Source: Hydractinia symbiolongicarpus (Eukaryota > Cnidaria > Hydrozoa > Anthoathecata > Hydractiniidae). Taken from it: a stretch of 64,000 bases of DNA. The notes below the pieces were generated by a model. The model searched no databases and was not told where the DNA came from. It saw nothing but the letters and a program-made list of their open reading frames with translations. Where the stretch lies: NCBI RefSeq assembly GCF_029227915.1, contig NC_079880.1, positions 32,543,501-32,607,500 of the forward strand, given 5' to 3'. Shown in pieces: positions 41,364 through 53,570 of the stretch (position 1 is its first letter; every line of letters begins with the position of its first letter). Both the position numbers and the translations under genes were made by a program.

Positions 41364-42756
41364 AAAAAAACACGACTATTTTTGCGACAAGTTCATGTAA
41401 GCTTTCGCTTCATGCGAGCATGATCATACAATATTTCAACAAAATCATCGTTATAAAATAAAATAAAATAAAAAGTAATAATAAAATTAATGACTTGTAT
41501 CAAAATCGTATTAAAATAGCTCAAGAGGCATAGACTTAACCGACTTATTAAGGAATGGTCGATCTCTCTCAATGAGCAGACTCTTCTTCAGCGTGACTTT
41601 AAAATTATTAGACTCGCGCGTTAGAATATTAAAATTCTCAAAAGATGGTGGATAGCATGAAGAAAAGTCCAAAACAAGGTAAAAGTTTCTGTATACGATC
41701 TTTAAATGAGAAATTATTAGCCAGGCGCATATTAGAGGTAAACGCTACTTTGAGTCTACAACGAGTAAAAACGAACTAAATAGTTTTATATGTAATTTTT
41801 TATGTGTAAAATACCAGCATAACCATTAAACTCCAAAAGTTTCTTTTTCTTTTTTGTTTACCCATCTATAATCTCTTTGGATTTTTTAACTGAATAAGGT
41901 TGTTGAAAAAATAGCGAGTTTCCGAATAAATCACTTTCCTTACTATTTTCAAGAAGAAATATGCCTTAGGAAACTGGGTTCAAAGCGCCCCACATAGACA
42001 GGCATACATAAATGTGCCGTGTTGTTAAATATGCACGTTTATGATCAATATATATGTTTTGGACTACTGTCGGGATTGGGTTTTGTGTAGAGAGCCTACC
42101 GATATTTGCAGGCAATATTACATTTCTTTGGTCGACGAATATGCGGTGATTTTTTATAGTTTGACGGTCAATTTTGAAATTTAAAAATAATAATAAAATT
42201 CTGTTTCATAGAAAACAGTGTAAACACAATAAAGAACTTATTTTGCAAATTCCAAGCGGTACTGAAGGTTTTTGAATGAGTTATTTAATCTGAAAGGTAA
42301 ATTACGCTTATTATGTGCATAATTTATGATTTTTTGTTCATATGTAGTAATAAGCTAAAGCATATAAGAATATTTAAACTTTTTCTTAAAAAAAATTTTT
42401 TTTCCCTGTGGTTTAGTAGCTACATTTGTAGAAATAAAAAAAATAGTTGTATAGCCATGCCTTTACTGGTTTTGGACTTACCCTACATTAAATATCAACA
42501 TAAGTTATTTCTTAATCTTGCTGTAATTTGAAAGAAAAAAAGTCCTGTGTTCCCACTGCTGCAATATATTGCACACGATTAATTGTACACAATACACCGT
42601 ATTATTCGCCGAGTCTGTCGGAATTGTTTATGTTGAATCAGTGCTTACAAACTCATGAAAATTTATCGGTGCCTCAAGCCATGCAGCAGCAGTTAAGTCA
42701 ATAGAGAACTGCTAATTCTGGTTTGTTATACTGGCTAGTAATTCAAGTTGTGAGCC
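41364..42756. other. AT-rich interval without a gene
   Basis: No coding region or clear repeat that I can support. The open frame 42313-42531 is low complexity. Confidence 0.5.
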
Positions 42757-43305
42757 AGTTTTACTTTCTGAAAAAAAGTTGTTAGGAGTAATGAAGAGCT
42801 TGCCGCCAGGCATGAAGAAGAAACTACCGCATGAATTATTTTATTGGGTTAAATTTTTGGAAATCAATATCCTTGCAAAGGTTAAATAGTATATAGAGAA
42901 TAACTTTAACATTTTATAGCTTGTCTAATTAACCTAGCCAGCTATATATATCTTTACATTTAAAAAATGTTTGCTAGCTAAGCACTCTTCTTTTGCTAAC
43001 TCTAAGTCAGTTAACAGTGCATGAGTAGATAGTTTTACTTTCTGAAAAAAAGTTGTTAGGAGTAATGAAGAGCTTGCCGCCAGGCATGAAGAAGAAACTA
43101 CCGCATGAATTATTTTATTGGGTTAAATTTTTGGAAAACAATATCCTTGCAAAGGTTAAATAGTATATAGAGAATAACTTTAACATTTTATAGCTTGTCT
43201 AATTAACCTAGCCAGCTATATATATCTTTACATTTAAAAAATGTTTGCTAGCTAAGCACTCTTCTTTTGCTAACTCTAAGTCAGTTAACAGTGCATGAGT
43301 AGATA
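42757..43305 (+). repeat. 274-bp tandem duplication containing a possible exon
   Basis: 42757-43030 and 43031-43304 are nearly identical in direct order (period 274; one difference, AAATCAATA versus AAAACAATA). Each contains an open stretch, LLGVMKSLPPGMKKKLPHEL plus FYWVKFLE, followed by GCAAAG|GTTAAA, a possible weak donor. A third short copy of ACAGTGCAAGAGTAGA follows. It could be a duplicated exon, but I do not recognise the peptide. Confidence 0.8.
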
Positions 43306-43374
43306 ACAGTGCAAGAGTAGACAGTCATTCACTAGCATAGTAGTATTTTTTTATTATTTTTTTTACTAGAGCAT

Positions 43375-43617
43375 TTGCAGCTTATCAGGAATGTTCTGAT
43401 GTCAACATACAGAAAGATTATGATTAGAGTACTAAAAAAAAAGCTTAGCTATCAGCATGAAAATATCCGAGATGCCTTAGAAGTACAGACAGGTTGGCTG
43501 GAAGAAAAAAATGGAATGCTGGTGTGGCCTCACCTGAGCATTACAGATGCATATTTTGCTACTAGCCGACTTTTTCTATATATTAAATCTCTAATTAGCG
43601 GACAAAGGGGGAAATAG
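43375..43617 (+). CDS. Unknown ORF downstream of the tandem duplication
   Basis: LIRNVLMSTYRKIMIRVLKK and HENIRDALEVQTGWLEEKNG, about 80 codons, preceded by a pyrimidine-rich TTTTTTTTACTAGAGCATTTGCAG that could be a splice acceptor. No recognised domain. It may be the next exon of the gene hinted at by the duplicated segment. Confidence 0.3.
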   Translation: MQLIRNVLMSTYRKIMIRVLKKKLSYQHENIRDALEVQTGWLEEKNGMLVWPHLSITDAYFATSRLFLYIKSLISGQRGK

Positions 43618-44466
43618 CAAAATTTGTCATTATAAACATTTTTTTTTTCTATTTTCGTCAAGATTCTTTTCTATCGATTTAACGCTTTTTGATGCTTAGT
43701 GCAATCATATCTCACCGGAATTTCGAAATAACTGAGGAGATACAAATCGACGGCGAGATTGCATCTCAGATTAGTCCTGGTAAACAGTAATGCTCTTCCA
43801 CAGGCTAGTCAATGTAGATGGCATGATACTAGATGACACCAATGTGTTAATCAGTATCAGTATAAGGAAAAAGGCCTCACACAATCAAACAAGAGTGATT
43901 TTTTATAGAAAATACGTAATTGAAGTTATGAATTCAAAATATAATTTTACTGTTAAGCAATGCGTGCCTTTACTTGTCAAATTTTTATATCCGTAACCTA
44001 TAGGTTAGGGATATAAAATGGATACTTTTAGGTAGGTCAAAAAATGTTAAAACGAGTGAAAAAATTTTGACTTTGTATCTGTCTTCTTTAAATTCTGTAA
44101 AATTTTGTTAAATTCGCGACTACAGAAAAACTCCCTGTTCAAAACGGTATATTCGAAATAAATAGATTAAAAATGTTTCTAATTATCACGGGACGCAGTG
44201 CATCAACACTTGCTTGGGTAAATCATTCATTGGCAACAATGTTCTTTCATACTGATGTCAAGATACGGCCATTCAAAAAGCTGAAAGAATTTATTACGTG
44301 TTTTAGAGAGAACTGAATTTAGGGTCTTAATGCCATGAGAAAGATATTCAGTTGAAACAATCATACACGAACTCAGCATAGACTAGATTTTAGTAATTTA
44401 GTAATTAACCCTTATTTTTTCAGAACATTACATTTAATAAATTAAGATAGTAATAATAATCCGTAC
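43618..44466. other. Interval with one short unrecognised ORF
   Basis: 43789-43996 opens with ATG (LFHRLVNVDGMILDDTNVLI) and has no known domain. The rest is AT-rich non-coding sequence. Confidence 0.35.
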
Positions 44467-44770
44467 CATTTTCGCCGGAGCATGAAAAACCACTTGTCGT
44501 TCCAGAGTTAGCTTCGTCAAAGTGAGTTTGTCTATGTAAAGAAGTACTTGTTACTTCAAAATAACTACCTAAGCTATACTCCGATTCAACTTCCATCTGA
44601 TTTCTTGACGCTGGGCAGGAAATGCTATCTTTTGCTATGACCGAAACTTCTTGTTCGTGCGAAAGTTGTGACGAATTGTCAGTGAACGACAATGATAATG
44701 ACCTAAGTAACACGTTTGATTCGGCGTTGTTTAGCTGTGATTTCTTAGTCGAAGCTTTCAAATCATCCAT
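44467..44770 (-). CDS. Probable first exon of an unknown Ser-rich protein
   Basis: ATG at 44770 (MDDLKASTKKSQLNNAESNV), about 101 codons rich in Ser, Asn and Glu, ending at a possible donor AATG|GTACGG (44466). No domain. Composition and layout resemble the first exon at 46429-46606. Further exons were not identified. Confidence 0.4.
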
Positions 44771-46049
44771 GATTATATTAGACTAAAATGGGAGCGACAG
44801 TTCCAATTTATTAAAAAGTAACGCAAGCATCATGAAGATAATATTCTTGATGAAAACAATTGTCATTTGCCATTAAGCTAGGCAAAAACAAAATAGCTAG
44901 CGCAACTTGGTTAAAATGAGAAATAAATAAAACGAGAATAACTTTTCACAGTGACTTGGGAAAATCGTCAATACACAATTTTTGAATATCCCAGATTTTC
45001 GCATTTTGTATCTGTTTCAACCCAAAAGCAGTTCCAACGCCGCTTTGGCATGCAATTTTTTAATTTACTTAGATGATTGTCCGAGTGCTCGTTCCTTGCT
45101 AGTTAGTCTGTTTACTGCCAGAATAAAGCAAAAAATAAGCGGAATTCCTGGTTTTTAAATTATATTTTTGTTTAACAACTATATACACGTGTTCTCTTTT
45201 TTAGTCTGCTCCAGTCCCCTAATTTTGCGCATGTTTTTCGTTCTTGTCAGTGGCTTTTTTTAATAATACATTTTAAGGTGTGAGTAAGGAAAAAAATAGT
45301 TTTTGATGCAATTTTTTTTAACTCTTTGTTCTATGTTATAAAAAGGGAAGTACCTTTTTGGGCCCTAGCTGTAGGCTACAAACCACCAAAAATAAAAATA
45401 CAAGGTTTGTATGTATCTAAAAAAGGTGATAAAGGGACATAAAAGTTGTAACTACCTTCGAAGGTAGTTAGCTCCTGATTACAAAGTAAGTTGGCTAAAA
45501 TCTAAATATTGCTTTCAGATTTATGAGGCTAAAACACGCACTTAGAAGATATAGAGGTCAAAATAGGAACATTTTAAGGCCACTACATAGATTTCCAAGA
45601 TAGAAGAGACTATATCAAAAATGCGATTCAGTGTTTTTTATTTAGTGATTTTCGGAAGCTGCAAATGCAATAATACAAAAACACAGAATCGCATGCTGGT
45701 ACTGTAATTTTCGGTGCAACAGACAACGGTTTTTATTAAGATATTTGTATTTAATAACTCATTCATTTATTTTTTTTAAAAAAAGACATAACCTTTATTT
45801 TTCTTCTTTGGATGTTTCTTTGAAGATTCTACGTAAGAAGCTTAAAGTTGAAATTCACATATCTACTGTAAATTGCAGGTAAAACAGAAAAAAATTGAAA
45901 TCGCTCGTAAATCCCTTTTTTAAAACAAGAAAAATTAAAAATCTTCGCAAATTTGGTGAATAGTGAATTTACCAATATTTTTAATTGGAAAAACTTGTAC
46001 AAATCTTGAAAATTAATATATTTAAGATGCACAAAATAAGCATACATAC
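44771..46049. other. Interval without a recognised gene; contains a 22-base palindrome
   Basis: A perfect palindrome lies at 45449-45470, centred on TTCGAA, with arms TAACTACCTTC and GAAGGTAGTTA. Otherwise AT-rich with no supported coding sequence. Further exons of the gene at 46050-46606 may lie here. Confidence 0.4.
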
Positions 46050-46111
46050 TTGTATCTTCTGGTGGGAACGTTGCTGTTTTGTGATCAGCTCTTTCAAAAA
46101 GTGGGACGAAT
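46050..46111 (-). CDS. Unknown acidic protein, second exon
   Basis: 62 bases between acceptor GTATAG (46112-46113) and donor CAA|GTATGT (46049). It completes a split Asp codon and adds SSHFLKELITKQQRSHQKIQ. Phase and both splice sites agree with exon 1, which makes a real host gene likely. Confidence 0.55.
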
Positions 46112-46428
46112 CTATACATTTATAAATAACAATAATATAATTAAAATTAATCTTCATCATGGTACATTTGTGTGTTCATCCACTTCTGAGAATGGTTTAC
46201 CCAGATCGGATCTCCAATCATAACAGGGGGTGTACTCTGTGTAATTAAATTGAAGTGGAGCTAATTTGTAGATCGCTAACATACTGCCTGACAATGAGTG
46301 GAATTCGATCCGTGGTCCCCAGAAGTAAAAAAATACTACACAAAGTTTAATAGAAGTTGAAGTGTGCGTGCGTTTTGTGTTACAAATTTAGCATATGCAC
46401 AATATATCTACCTACATAGATGACTCAC

Positions 46429-46606
46429 CATTAATATTGTCGAGCAAATGATCGGCATTTTGTTCTTGTAAAGTTTCGTCAATCTCTTTTAGCGTCATGG
46501 ACAAATCTCCAAAGATTGTTTCATTACTGCTGCCAGAAATGGATTCAAAACTGGCTTCCATCTGTTCATATTCAACTGAAGACACATCATCCGAGTTAGT
46601 AGACAT
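46429..46606 (-). CDS. Unknown acidic protein, first exon
   Basis: ATG at 46606, 59 codons: MSTNSDDVSSVEYEQMEASF, then ISGSSNETIFGDLSMTLKEI and NADHLLDNIN, with a strong donor G|GTGAGT at 46428. Acidic and probably disordered with a short helix. I do not recognise it. Confidence 0.6.
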
Positions 46607-48107
46607 ACTAGTCCTTCACTGCCTGTAGTTTACCTTTTCAAAACCAAACATTTTTAAAAATAAGTACTGCTTTTTTATTATTACGTTATACATGTTTTTC
46701 GTTTTGATTGCCTAACATTACACTTTGTTCTAACAATCTAAATAAAACATGAATGAAGTACATATCCTTTCTAGAAATAAAAATATTCCAATAAATCATC
46801 ACATAAACATTGTTTTTACCATATCGGCTATAGTTTCAGTAATAAGAAGTTAAATAGAGGGAAGACAGCAGAACCGTTTCATGGTTAACAGTAAAAAGGA
46901 AGAACAAAAAGTTAATTGACTAAGATATTCTTTTTAAAATATTCTTTCCAAGTTCAATATTTATGTAGGTAAAAACAAAATCATAAAAACATGTTAGTAA
47001 GTAAGAAGCCATATTTATCATAATATAAAAGAATCAATATATTTAAAATATGAAATATTTGATAGCGAAACATTTCGTATCGACTATATCATCAGGCTAT
47101 GACGTAGCTTAAAATTTAAAATCTAAAATACATACACATTTAAATATATTTAAATAAATTTAAATTTATATTGGAGTTTGTTTAAACAATTTAGAAATAA
47201 GATATATAATTGATCTTTAATCACAGGTGTAAAATTTCTTATAAAAAAATCTTCCATATTTTTCTTTTTTGGTTGTCCAATGGAGTAGGACACAAAACTC
47301 TCCAACTAATGCTGTCCCTAGGGTTTACTTTTTCATTGGAGTTCTTCTGTTCCCAAATAGTATAGAAGAAATATTATAACTGCAGAGTTACATCAAGGAT
47401 GGAAAATTAGCCCTTTTTTGCTGAGAAAGAAATAATTTTTCACAAATTCAGGCCAGCAAAGTATCCTACCAAATTTACTCACTCTTGTATTCTTTTATTC
47501 AATGAACGTAATGCAAGTAACTGAAAAACAAGTTAACATACCCATTTGTTGAAAAACAAAAAGCTGAAATAACTTTTTTGGTTTTTTCAACAAACATTAA
47601 AGGGTAGAGTTTCACACAAAAGTTGTTATATATGAAAGAAATTAGTTTTGAGGAGAGAATTATACCGGAGAAACCAAAAGGAACGTGGAAATAAGATGGT
47701 CAGAACATTTTTACCTTAATCAGTCAAGCATTTAATGCTAAACGATAGGCACAGCAATAATTGAAGAGTTTTGTGTCTTGCTTCATTGAACAATCACAAA
47801 ATGAGAAATAATAAAAGCATTTTATACAAGAATGTTTAAACCTGTTATCAATGATCAATTGGATATCCGATTTCTTAACATGTTTAAACATGGAATAACG
47901 TGAACTCCCATGAACTATGAATTTTAGATGTAACTAGATGTGTATGTATTTAGTTTTAAAACATTCTATAGCTTAATGATGTGGCTCACTACGAAAAGCT
48001 TAAATAAATATTTTATATCTTAAATATATTGTTTCTTTTATATTAAAAACATGCTAATTCGTGCCAAAAATAATTGTTGGTTTATAAATCATCAAAACAA
48101 AATTATT
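46607..48107. other. AT-rich intergenic region downstream of SDAD1
   Basis: No gene seen. SDAD1's stop is at 48108, and an AATAAA lies within about 10-15 bases of it on the minus strand, followed by A/T-rich sequence. The rest is mostly poly(A/T)-rich. Confidence 0.5.
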
Positions 48108-48583
48108 TTATTTTTTCTTATTGTTTCTACCCCTTCCTTCTCTTTTTAAGAGAGCATCTCGTAATGCTACTTGCTTCTCTCGAAATGATTTTTTACCTTT
48201 GGCGCGAGACTTGCTGCTGTGACTGATCATCATGAAGGGTTTATGTTTGAGTTTTTCCTTGTTTGTCGTACTTGCATTCTCGTTTTGTCTTTTCGATTTT
48301 GGTTTGCTAAACTTTTCCCTACCTTCGCGACCTGCTAGAACAGTCGCCAATCGTGATTCTTTATCATGTCTCATCTTTTTATGCACGTTCTCAATATTTG
48401 ATAAATCCACAAGTTCGTCTCTTTCTCTGTGTTGTGAACCTAGGGTGGTGCTCTTTCGCTTTCTGCTTTTCCCATCCATTTGTTTGGTTATGGATTTCTC
48501 TTGAATTTTCTTGAAATCCTCATCAGTTAGAATTCTTGTGAGACTAACCATTTCAGCTTTCTTCTTATCACCTTCAATGTTAT
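48108..48583 (-). CDS. SDAD1: SDAD1 (SDA1 homologue), last coding exon
   Basis: SDA1 is a nucleolar/nuclear factor required for 60S ribosomal subunit assembly and export. This exon opens after TTTAATTAG with DNIEGDKKKAEM, then VSLTRILTDEDFKKIQEK, ERDELVDLSNIENVHKKMRH, DKESRLATVLAGREGREKF and SFREKQVALRDALLKREG, the conserved basic C-terminus of SDA1 proteins. The stop at 48108 follows NNKKK. The first codon is split with the previous exon (G|AT). Intact, no lesions; confident orthologue. Confidence 0.93.
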
Positions 48584-48698
48584 CTAATTAAAACAGATAT
48601 ACAGCATTTACCCAAGTGAAAACTAAAAGAACAGAAATATCAAGGGGGAAATAGAAATAAAATTAAATTACAATGCAAAAAATATTGACGTGACTTAC

Positions 48699-48866
48699 CA
48701 TGCTCCTTTTCACTATCCTCCTTATCATCATCGACATTGTCATGATCATCTTCAGAATGAGATACATCAATCCATTCGCCACTACCATCACTGTCCCTAT
48801 CGTCTTCATCAGTTAGCCATTCATCTCTACTGCCCTCCTTTATATCTTCGTCGTCATCAACATTGA
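48699..48866 (-). CDS. SDAD1: SDAD1, acidic exon
   Basis: Between acceptor GATCACAG (48867-48868) and donor G|GTAAGTCA (48698). It encodes the Asp/Glu/Ser-rich region VNVDDDEDIKEGSRDEWLTD and GSGEWIDVSHSEDDHD. The GEWIDV-H-S-D element is conserved in SDA1 proteins. Phases fit on both sides (1 and 1). Confidence 0.92.
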
Positions 48867-49192
48867 CTGTGATCAAAAAAGTAAATTTGCATTAAAAAAA
48901 ACAACAATGTGCAATACTGTTAATTCCGAATCTTATCAGGTGCGCTAGAATACACTGCGCTAGAAGTGCTCGGATTTTTCAGTCCATTCTACTACTTTAC
49001 TCTACTCTACTTCCCCTGCAGCCCACCGACTCATAATTCTAAGGGTTTTGGATTCGTCTACCCTGCTTACCTATATGAAATCTGACAGACACCTCAAAAA
49101 TTTAATCATTCTAATCCGATATAAATAGAAACAATAATAACATTTTTATAATAAAAAATTGTGTTTGAATTGAAAAATTCTAGCTAAGAGAA
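48867..49192. other. Start of the long SDAD1 intron
   Basis: No coding sequence. On the minus strand the splice acceptor tract is at its low-coordinate end. A short CTACTTTACTCTACTCTACT run lies near 48990-49010. Confidence 0.5.
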
Positions 49193-49695
49193 ATGGAACA
49201 CGCCGCAAAATCAACACTTGAAAAAATAGTCGGACCCAACCATATAAACACCGTCTGGTCTGCAATAAAACCTTTTATAAAAGAGAAAAAATATCACCAG
49301 GAACTAATCGAAGAACTTAAAATAATATTTGAGTCATGGGAAAAAAAGAGATCAATAGAGACTGAAAACATACGACATGACTTATATCGATTTACCGCAA
49401 AAATTATAGTTAACAAAGGCCATAATAAACGTCAAGAACACCGACAACAAATGTTTTATGTATGTAATACTATCAGCATTACACCCACAAATCAAAGACC
49501 CACAAAGACCATCAAAATACAAGGCATACATTAAGAATCAAAGTAAACGTATTTGAATACGATGAAATTATAAAAATCAAAAGGTTCGCAGGAAACGAAA
49601 ACGCATATACATATCAGGGCATTATTGTTGGATTAAAAACCTACCAATCCTTAACCACACTAGTCTCCTCGTCAATCATTTTAACATCCGAACGT
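49193..49695 (+). pseudogene. Unknown ORF remnant inside the SDAD1 intron, opposite strand
   Basis: ATG at 49193: MEHAAKSTLEKIVGPNHINT, then WSAIKPFIKEKKYHQELIEE. After a shift near 49530, VNVFEYDEIIKIKRFAGNEN and TYQGIIVGLKTYQSL continue to a TGA near 49695. The composition is coding-like, but I do not recognise the family. It is probably a mobile-element or viral-type remnant, broken by one frameshift. Confidence 0.3.
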
Positions 49696-51589
49696 TGATT
49701 GGAATTAAAATAGAAAAGCATCTTCTGTTACCGTCGAATATTTTTTGATATTGTTTAATAAACCTGGGTCAACAAACACAAAGAATGTAATCTATGTCTA
49801 CCACTAATACTCAAATCCAGCAACGGCTACCTCCTCTTATCCAACCTTTCATCTGCTATAACATCATCCACATAAACAGAACCTCACAAGCTGCCAATTT
49901 CCTGCTAAAAAAACTCAATAACTTCAAACAACTTATCACCGGGGTTCTACCAAAAATACACAATCATCAGTCCACAACTACTTTCTTTCCAAACAAGTCT
50001 TATCCCACTTAAAGTATATATTCAAAACACCCTTTAAAACCACCGGCCAACAAATTCAAAACCAACTTACTACAACCCGTCAGTCTCACAAATAACGCCG
50101 TACTAGGATATAGATCTTCTCTCTCCAAACTCAACCTTGTTTTCACCAGGACTCGATGCTTTTCTAGAAATGCAGATCAGGACAATACTTTTCATGTTTA
50201 CTGCCGCAAGTTATTGTTAAAGAGGTTTATAAGTCAATCAATGGTTTATCGTATACAACTTTAGATCTGCTAGTATTATACAACAAAATAGGGTTGCTAC
50301 AACGAAGCACGGTTTACAAAATGTGCCCGTCTCAATCAAGCGTGTCGACACACTTCAGAAGCTTTCTTTAGAGAAAGAAAAAGTTGCCATCTCTAAGTTG
50401 GTCTTTTCGTCTTTGTGCTTCATATATACCCCAATTAGGCTATATTATATACTTTACTAGTCGATAACACGCATGGAAGAATCCACCCAGGCAGAAGAAT
50501 AGGTTGTTTTGCAGATTTTGCTAATGTCAGCAGTCCATACACAAAAAAAGTGGCGAAATGTAGCTTATCTGTTGCCTGTAATGCGTACAGATTGAAACGT
50601 TGATAATGTATAGGATCATGTGTTTGCAAACGCATAAGGAAATATGTTTTAAAATTTTGCTGACGTCAGTAAAGTCCTCTAAAGTACAAAGAAAATTTTC
50701 TTTAGACACTGTAAACACTGTAAAATCCAATTTACTCCCGCTACATTGGAAAAGAGAACCTTAACTTATATTTTGATGACATCTGCCAGGACCCGTCAAC
50801 ACACAATATTTTTTTCCTGAAATTTGTTGACACGTTGCTTCCAATGTGTAGAGCTTGAAACGCTAATCAAAATAATGCATAGAATCATGCACAACACCAA
50901 CAATAATAATAAAGTCAGAAATAACTTTTAAATAAATTTTAAAAAACAGCAGTTTGCAACATAAACAAAAACACGAACAACTAAATTAAAATAAAGTCAT
51001 AAACCCACGTAAATTACCAATCAAATGTCTACAACCCCCTGTAAAAATAACCTGGCATTTTACATGTCGGCTGACAAAAGTTTAACAGGATGTCAGAAAC
51101 AAAACAATAAGAAATAACTTAACACGCACGCTTTAAATTCTGAAAAAATTTATTCCACTTGTCATATTGCACGTCAACCCCTTGTAAAGTTTACAGGAAA
51201 TGTGAAAATAATTAAACTCTTTTGGGCATAAAAAGACATCCTACTATCCTTAAAAAGTTCAAGTCTTTGAAAAGATTTTGTAGGTAGATAGCTAGCTTGT
51301 TACCTCATAATTCCTGCTCATAAAAGAAGAGTAGTTTGGAAACAAAGGTAGCTAGCTATAGATAATTAAAAAAAAGGAATAACAACATAAGTCATAGGTT
51401 AGAGCTAGCTATGGGATGGGGAGCTTGACTTAGCTAACATTAGCTAGCTAACAGTAGCTAAGACGCCCAGTTAAATATACTTAAACTGGGAACACTTAGC
51501 TAAAACTAAAGCTAGCTATTTATGCTTAGTAAAACACATATAAAGAGAAACAATAGGAATGTAAAATTAATATCATTACAGTTCAACAA
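49696..51589. other. Intronic AT-rich interval without a recognised gene
   Basis: Short open frames (for example 49794-50012, TCTACCACTAATAC-type start without ATG) have no recognisable domain. TAGC runs occur near 51290-51500. I see nothing else that I can support. Confidence 0.4.
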
Positions 51590-52165
51590 ACCATAGCTTT
51601 CCGTTTGAATTTCAGGACAATACATTAGTTACGCGCCAGGGCATCATTAATTATGCAACAAAATGTAAACAAATATGGCTACTAACGCGTTAAAATATAA
51701 AATTTTAGGAAATTGAGGCTTTTAAGTGGCTTTTCCTGGAAAATTCGAGCCTGCTTGCTCCAGCGACATAAAAACCAAACGTCTATATCAAAGTTCTTAC
51801 TATTTGTGATTCCAAATCCACTTCAAACTCTAGCTTTTTTTTTCTACTTCTAACTTTACTTTACATCTAGCTCCACTTTTCACTTCACTCTTCTACTTCT
51901 TGACTTGGTCTCTTTTCTATTTAAATATATAGCTAAGCTTTTTTGAACCACTTTTTTATTTTTTTGAAGATAAAGGGATCGTTCTTCTATGATTTTTTTG
52001 GCGGCCTTTATTTTCTACTTCTAACTTTACTTCTAGCACCACTTCTTCCTTCCAACTTCATTTTTCTACTTCTTCACTTGGACTTTTTTCTTTTTAAACA
52101 TGCTTTTCTGAACCACTTATTTTACTTATTTTAAGATCGTTCATTCGTGTTTTTTTTGGTGGCGA
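51590..52165 (+). repeat. Dispersed repeat copy A, inverted relative to 56940-57480
   Basis: Blocks shared with the reverse complement of 56940-57480 include ACATTAGTTACGC, AATTATGCAA, ATGTAAACAAATATG, CAAAGTTCTTAC and CTACTTCTAACTTTAC. Copy A also contains a tandem duplication of about 165 bases (51840-52005 and 52006-52165) with TTTTCTACTTCTAACTTTAC in each unit. Probably a MITE or SINE family; ends not resolved. Confidence 0.6.
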
Positions 52166-52629
52166 GAGGACACCATTTTTCGAAAGTTAGCCGTTAAGTT
52201 TATTTCAGCAAATCAAATTGAGTCGTTTTCATCACGTGATGTACACAAACAAAACTCACGACAAAGAAGACATACTAATTTTGGCAACTTCAAAAGAAAA
52301 TTTCGGCAACATTAAGGGGAAATGACGATATCCACTATGACCGTCACAAACACTCCGTATTATTATAAAAGATAAAGTCGATTTAAATTAGCCGTTTTAA
52401 AATGTTTTACTATTGTACATTATCGAAAGTGCACTTAAAATGATTTGGTACTTTAGCTACATTAACTTCAAAAAATTTCGGACTGTATAATTATGGACAA
52501 AAAATTTTAGATGACTTTTTTGAATTTCGGACAGATTTCGGACGAAAATTACGGACAAATTGAAAGACTACATTAAATTTTGGACATCTCTAGTTATATT
52601 TTTTTTTCAAAAGCACTATTTTTAATAAA

Positions 52630-53430
52630 CTTTTCAGTCCAAGAACTTCTTCGATCGCAGATATTATTCCAGCTTCTTCAAACGCTGTTTTTACCATTTC
52701 TGGGTCGTCTCTCAAGTGATCATGTAAACCAATTATCTATTTGGGACGAATAGGTTTCATAATGGTCAAAGTTGTATTGATTTTTATTTCATGGATGTCT
52801 TTTCCTTAATCAAGGCCCTTGAAAATCTCGTTGGGATATCGCTCACTAAATTTGCTTTTGAAAAAAGATTTTGCCACACCATTGATAAATATAATGATTG
52901 GAAAACACGTGTAAGATTTGGTGGCAAAAAAGCTAAAACAGTTATTTTTTTCAATTACGTCAGATACTTTTGGAGTACACTGACCTCTAAACACATCATA
53001 CGCAAGCAAGCATTTCAGACCTTCTTCTAAGCCCAATTCAGTACGCTTAGGTTCAGCAAAAGGAAAGATAACGGATTCGAGATGTTCAATGACCTTTTCC
53101 CCGTTACTCTAATGATTTTTTGTATGCGTCACATTAAACCCTTGTGGAAATTCGACTCCTGCTGGTTGACATCGATTTGTTTTACCTTTATAAATAAGCT
53201 GCATCAGTAAGAATTTTCCAGACTTAGTGCACCAAAGAATCCCAGTTGTTTGTTAGGATTTTTCCTTTCCAATGAGAGGAATAATTTTTCCACCATTCAC
53301 ATGAAGGGTATTGTTTGGGCTACATACATACATAAGGGAGGTTTGATCAAAGTTTGTAATGAGATTGTCAGGTTTATGGTGCCATTGTTGAAGTTCCTTT
53401 ATCTTTATCTTTATCTAGCGCTGGAAATTT
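52630..53430 (-). pseudogene. Pogo/Tigger-like (DDE_1) transposase remnant
   Basis: On the minus strand, with stops and shifts: NLITNFDQTSLMYV (first Asp region), GGKIIPLIG, GKFLLMQLIYKGKT, EHLESVIFPFAEPKRTELGL, EGLKCLLAYDVFRGQ (second Asp), VIEKNNCFSFF, INGVAKSFFKSKF, SERYPNEIFKGLD, LTIMKPIRP and KTAFEEAGIISAIEE. These follow the order of the DDE_1 domain in pogo-like transposases. The segment around V-P-P-N-x-T-D is lost. It lies inside the 7.1 kb SDAD1 intron. Confidence 0.65.
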
Positions 53431-53570
53431 AACTTTTTTTCTTTCAATAAACCTAGATCGATATTTTCGCAGTTGTAGCTTTTGTCTGCACATTTTTTTA
53501 CCTTCTTGCTCCATCCTGTAGAGAACGTTGCAATCCAATTAGTGACTTAATAGATATAGCCGCCATTCGG

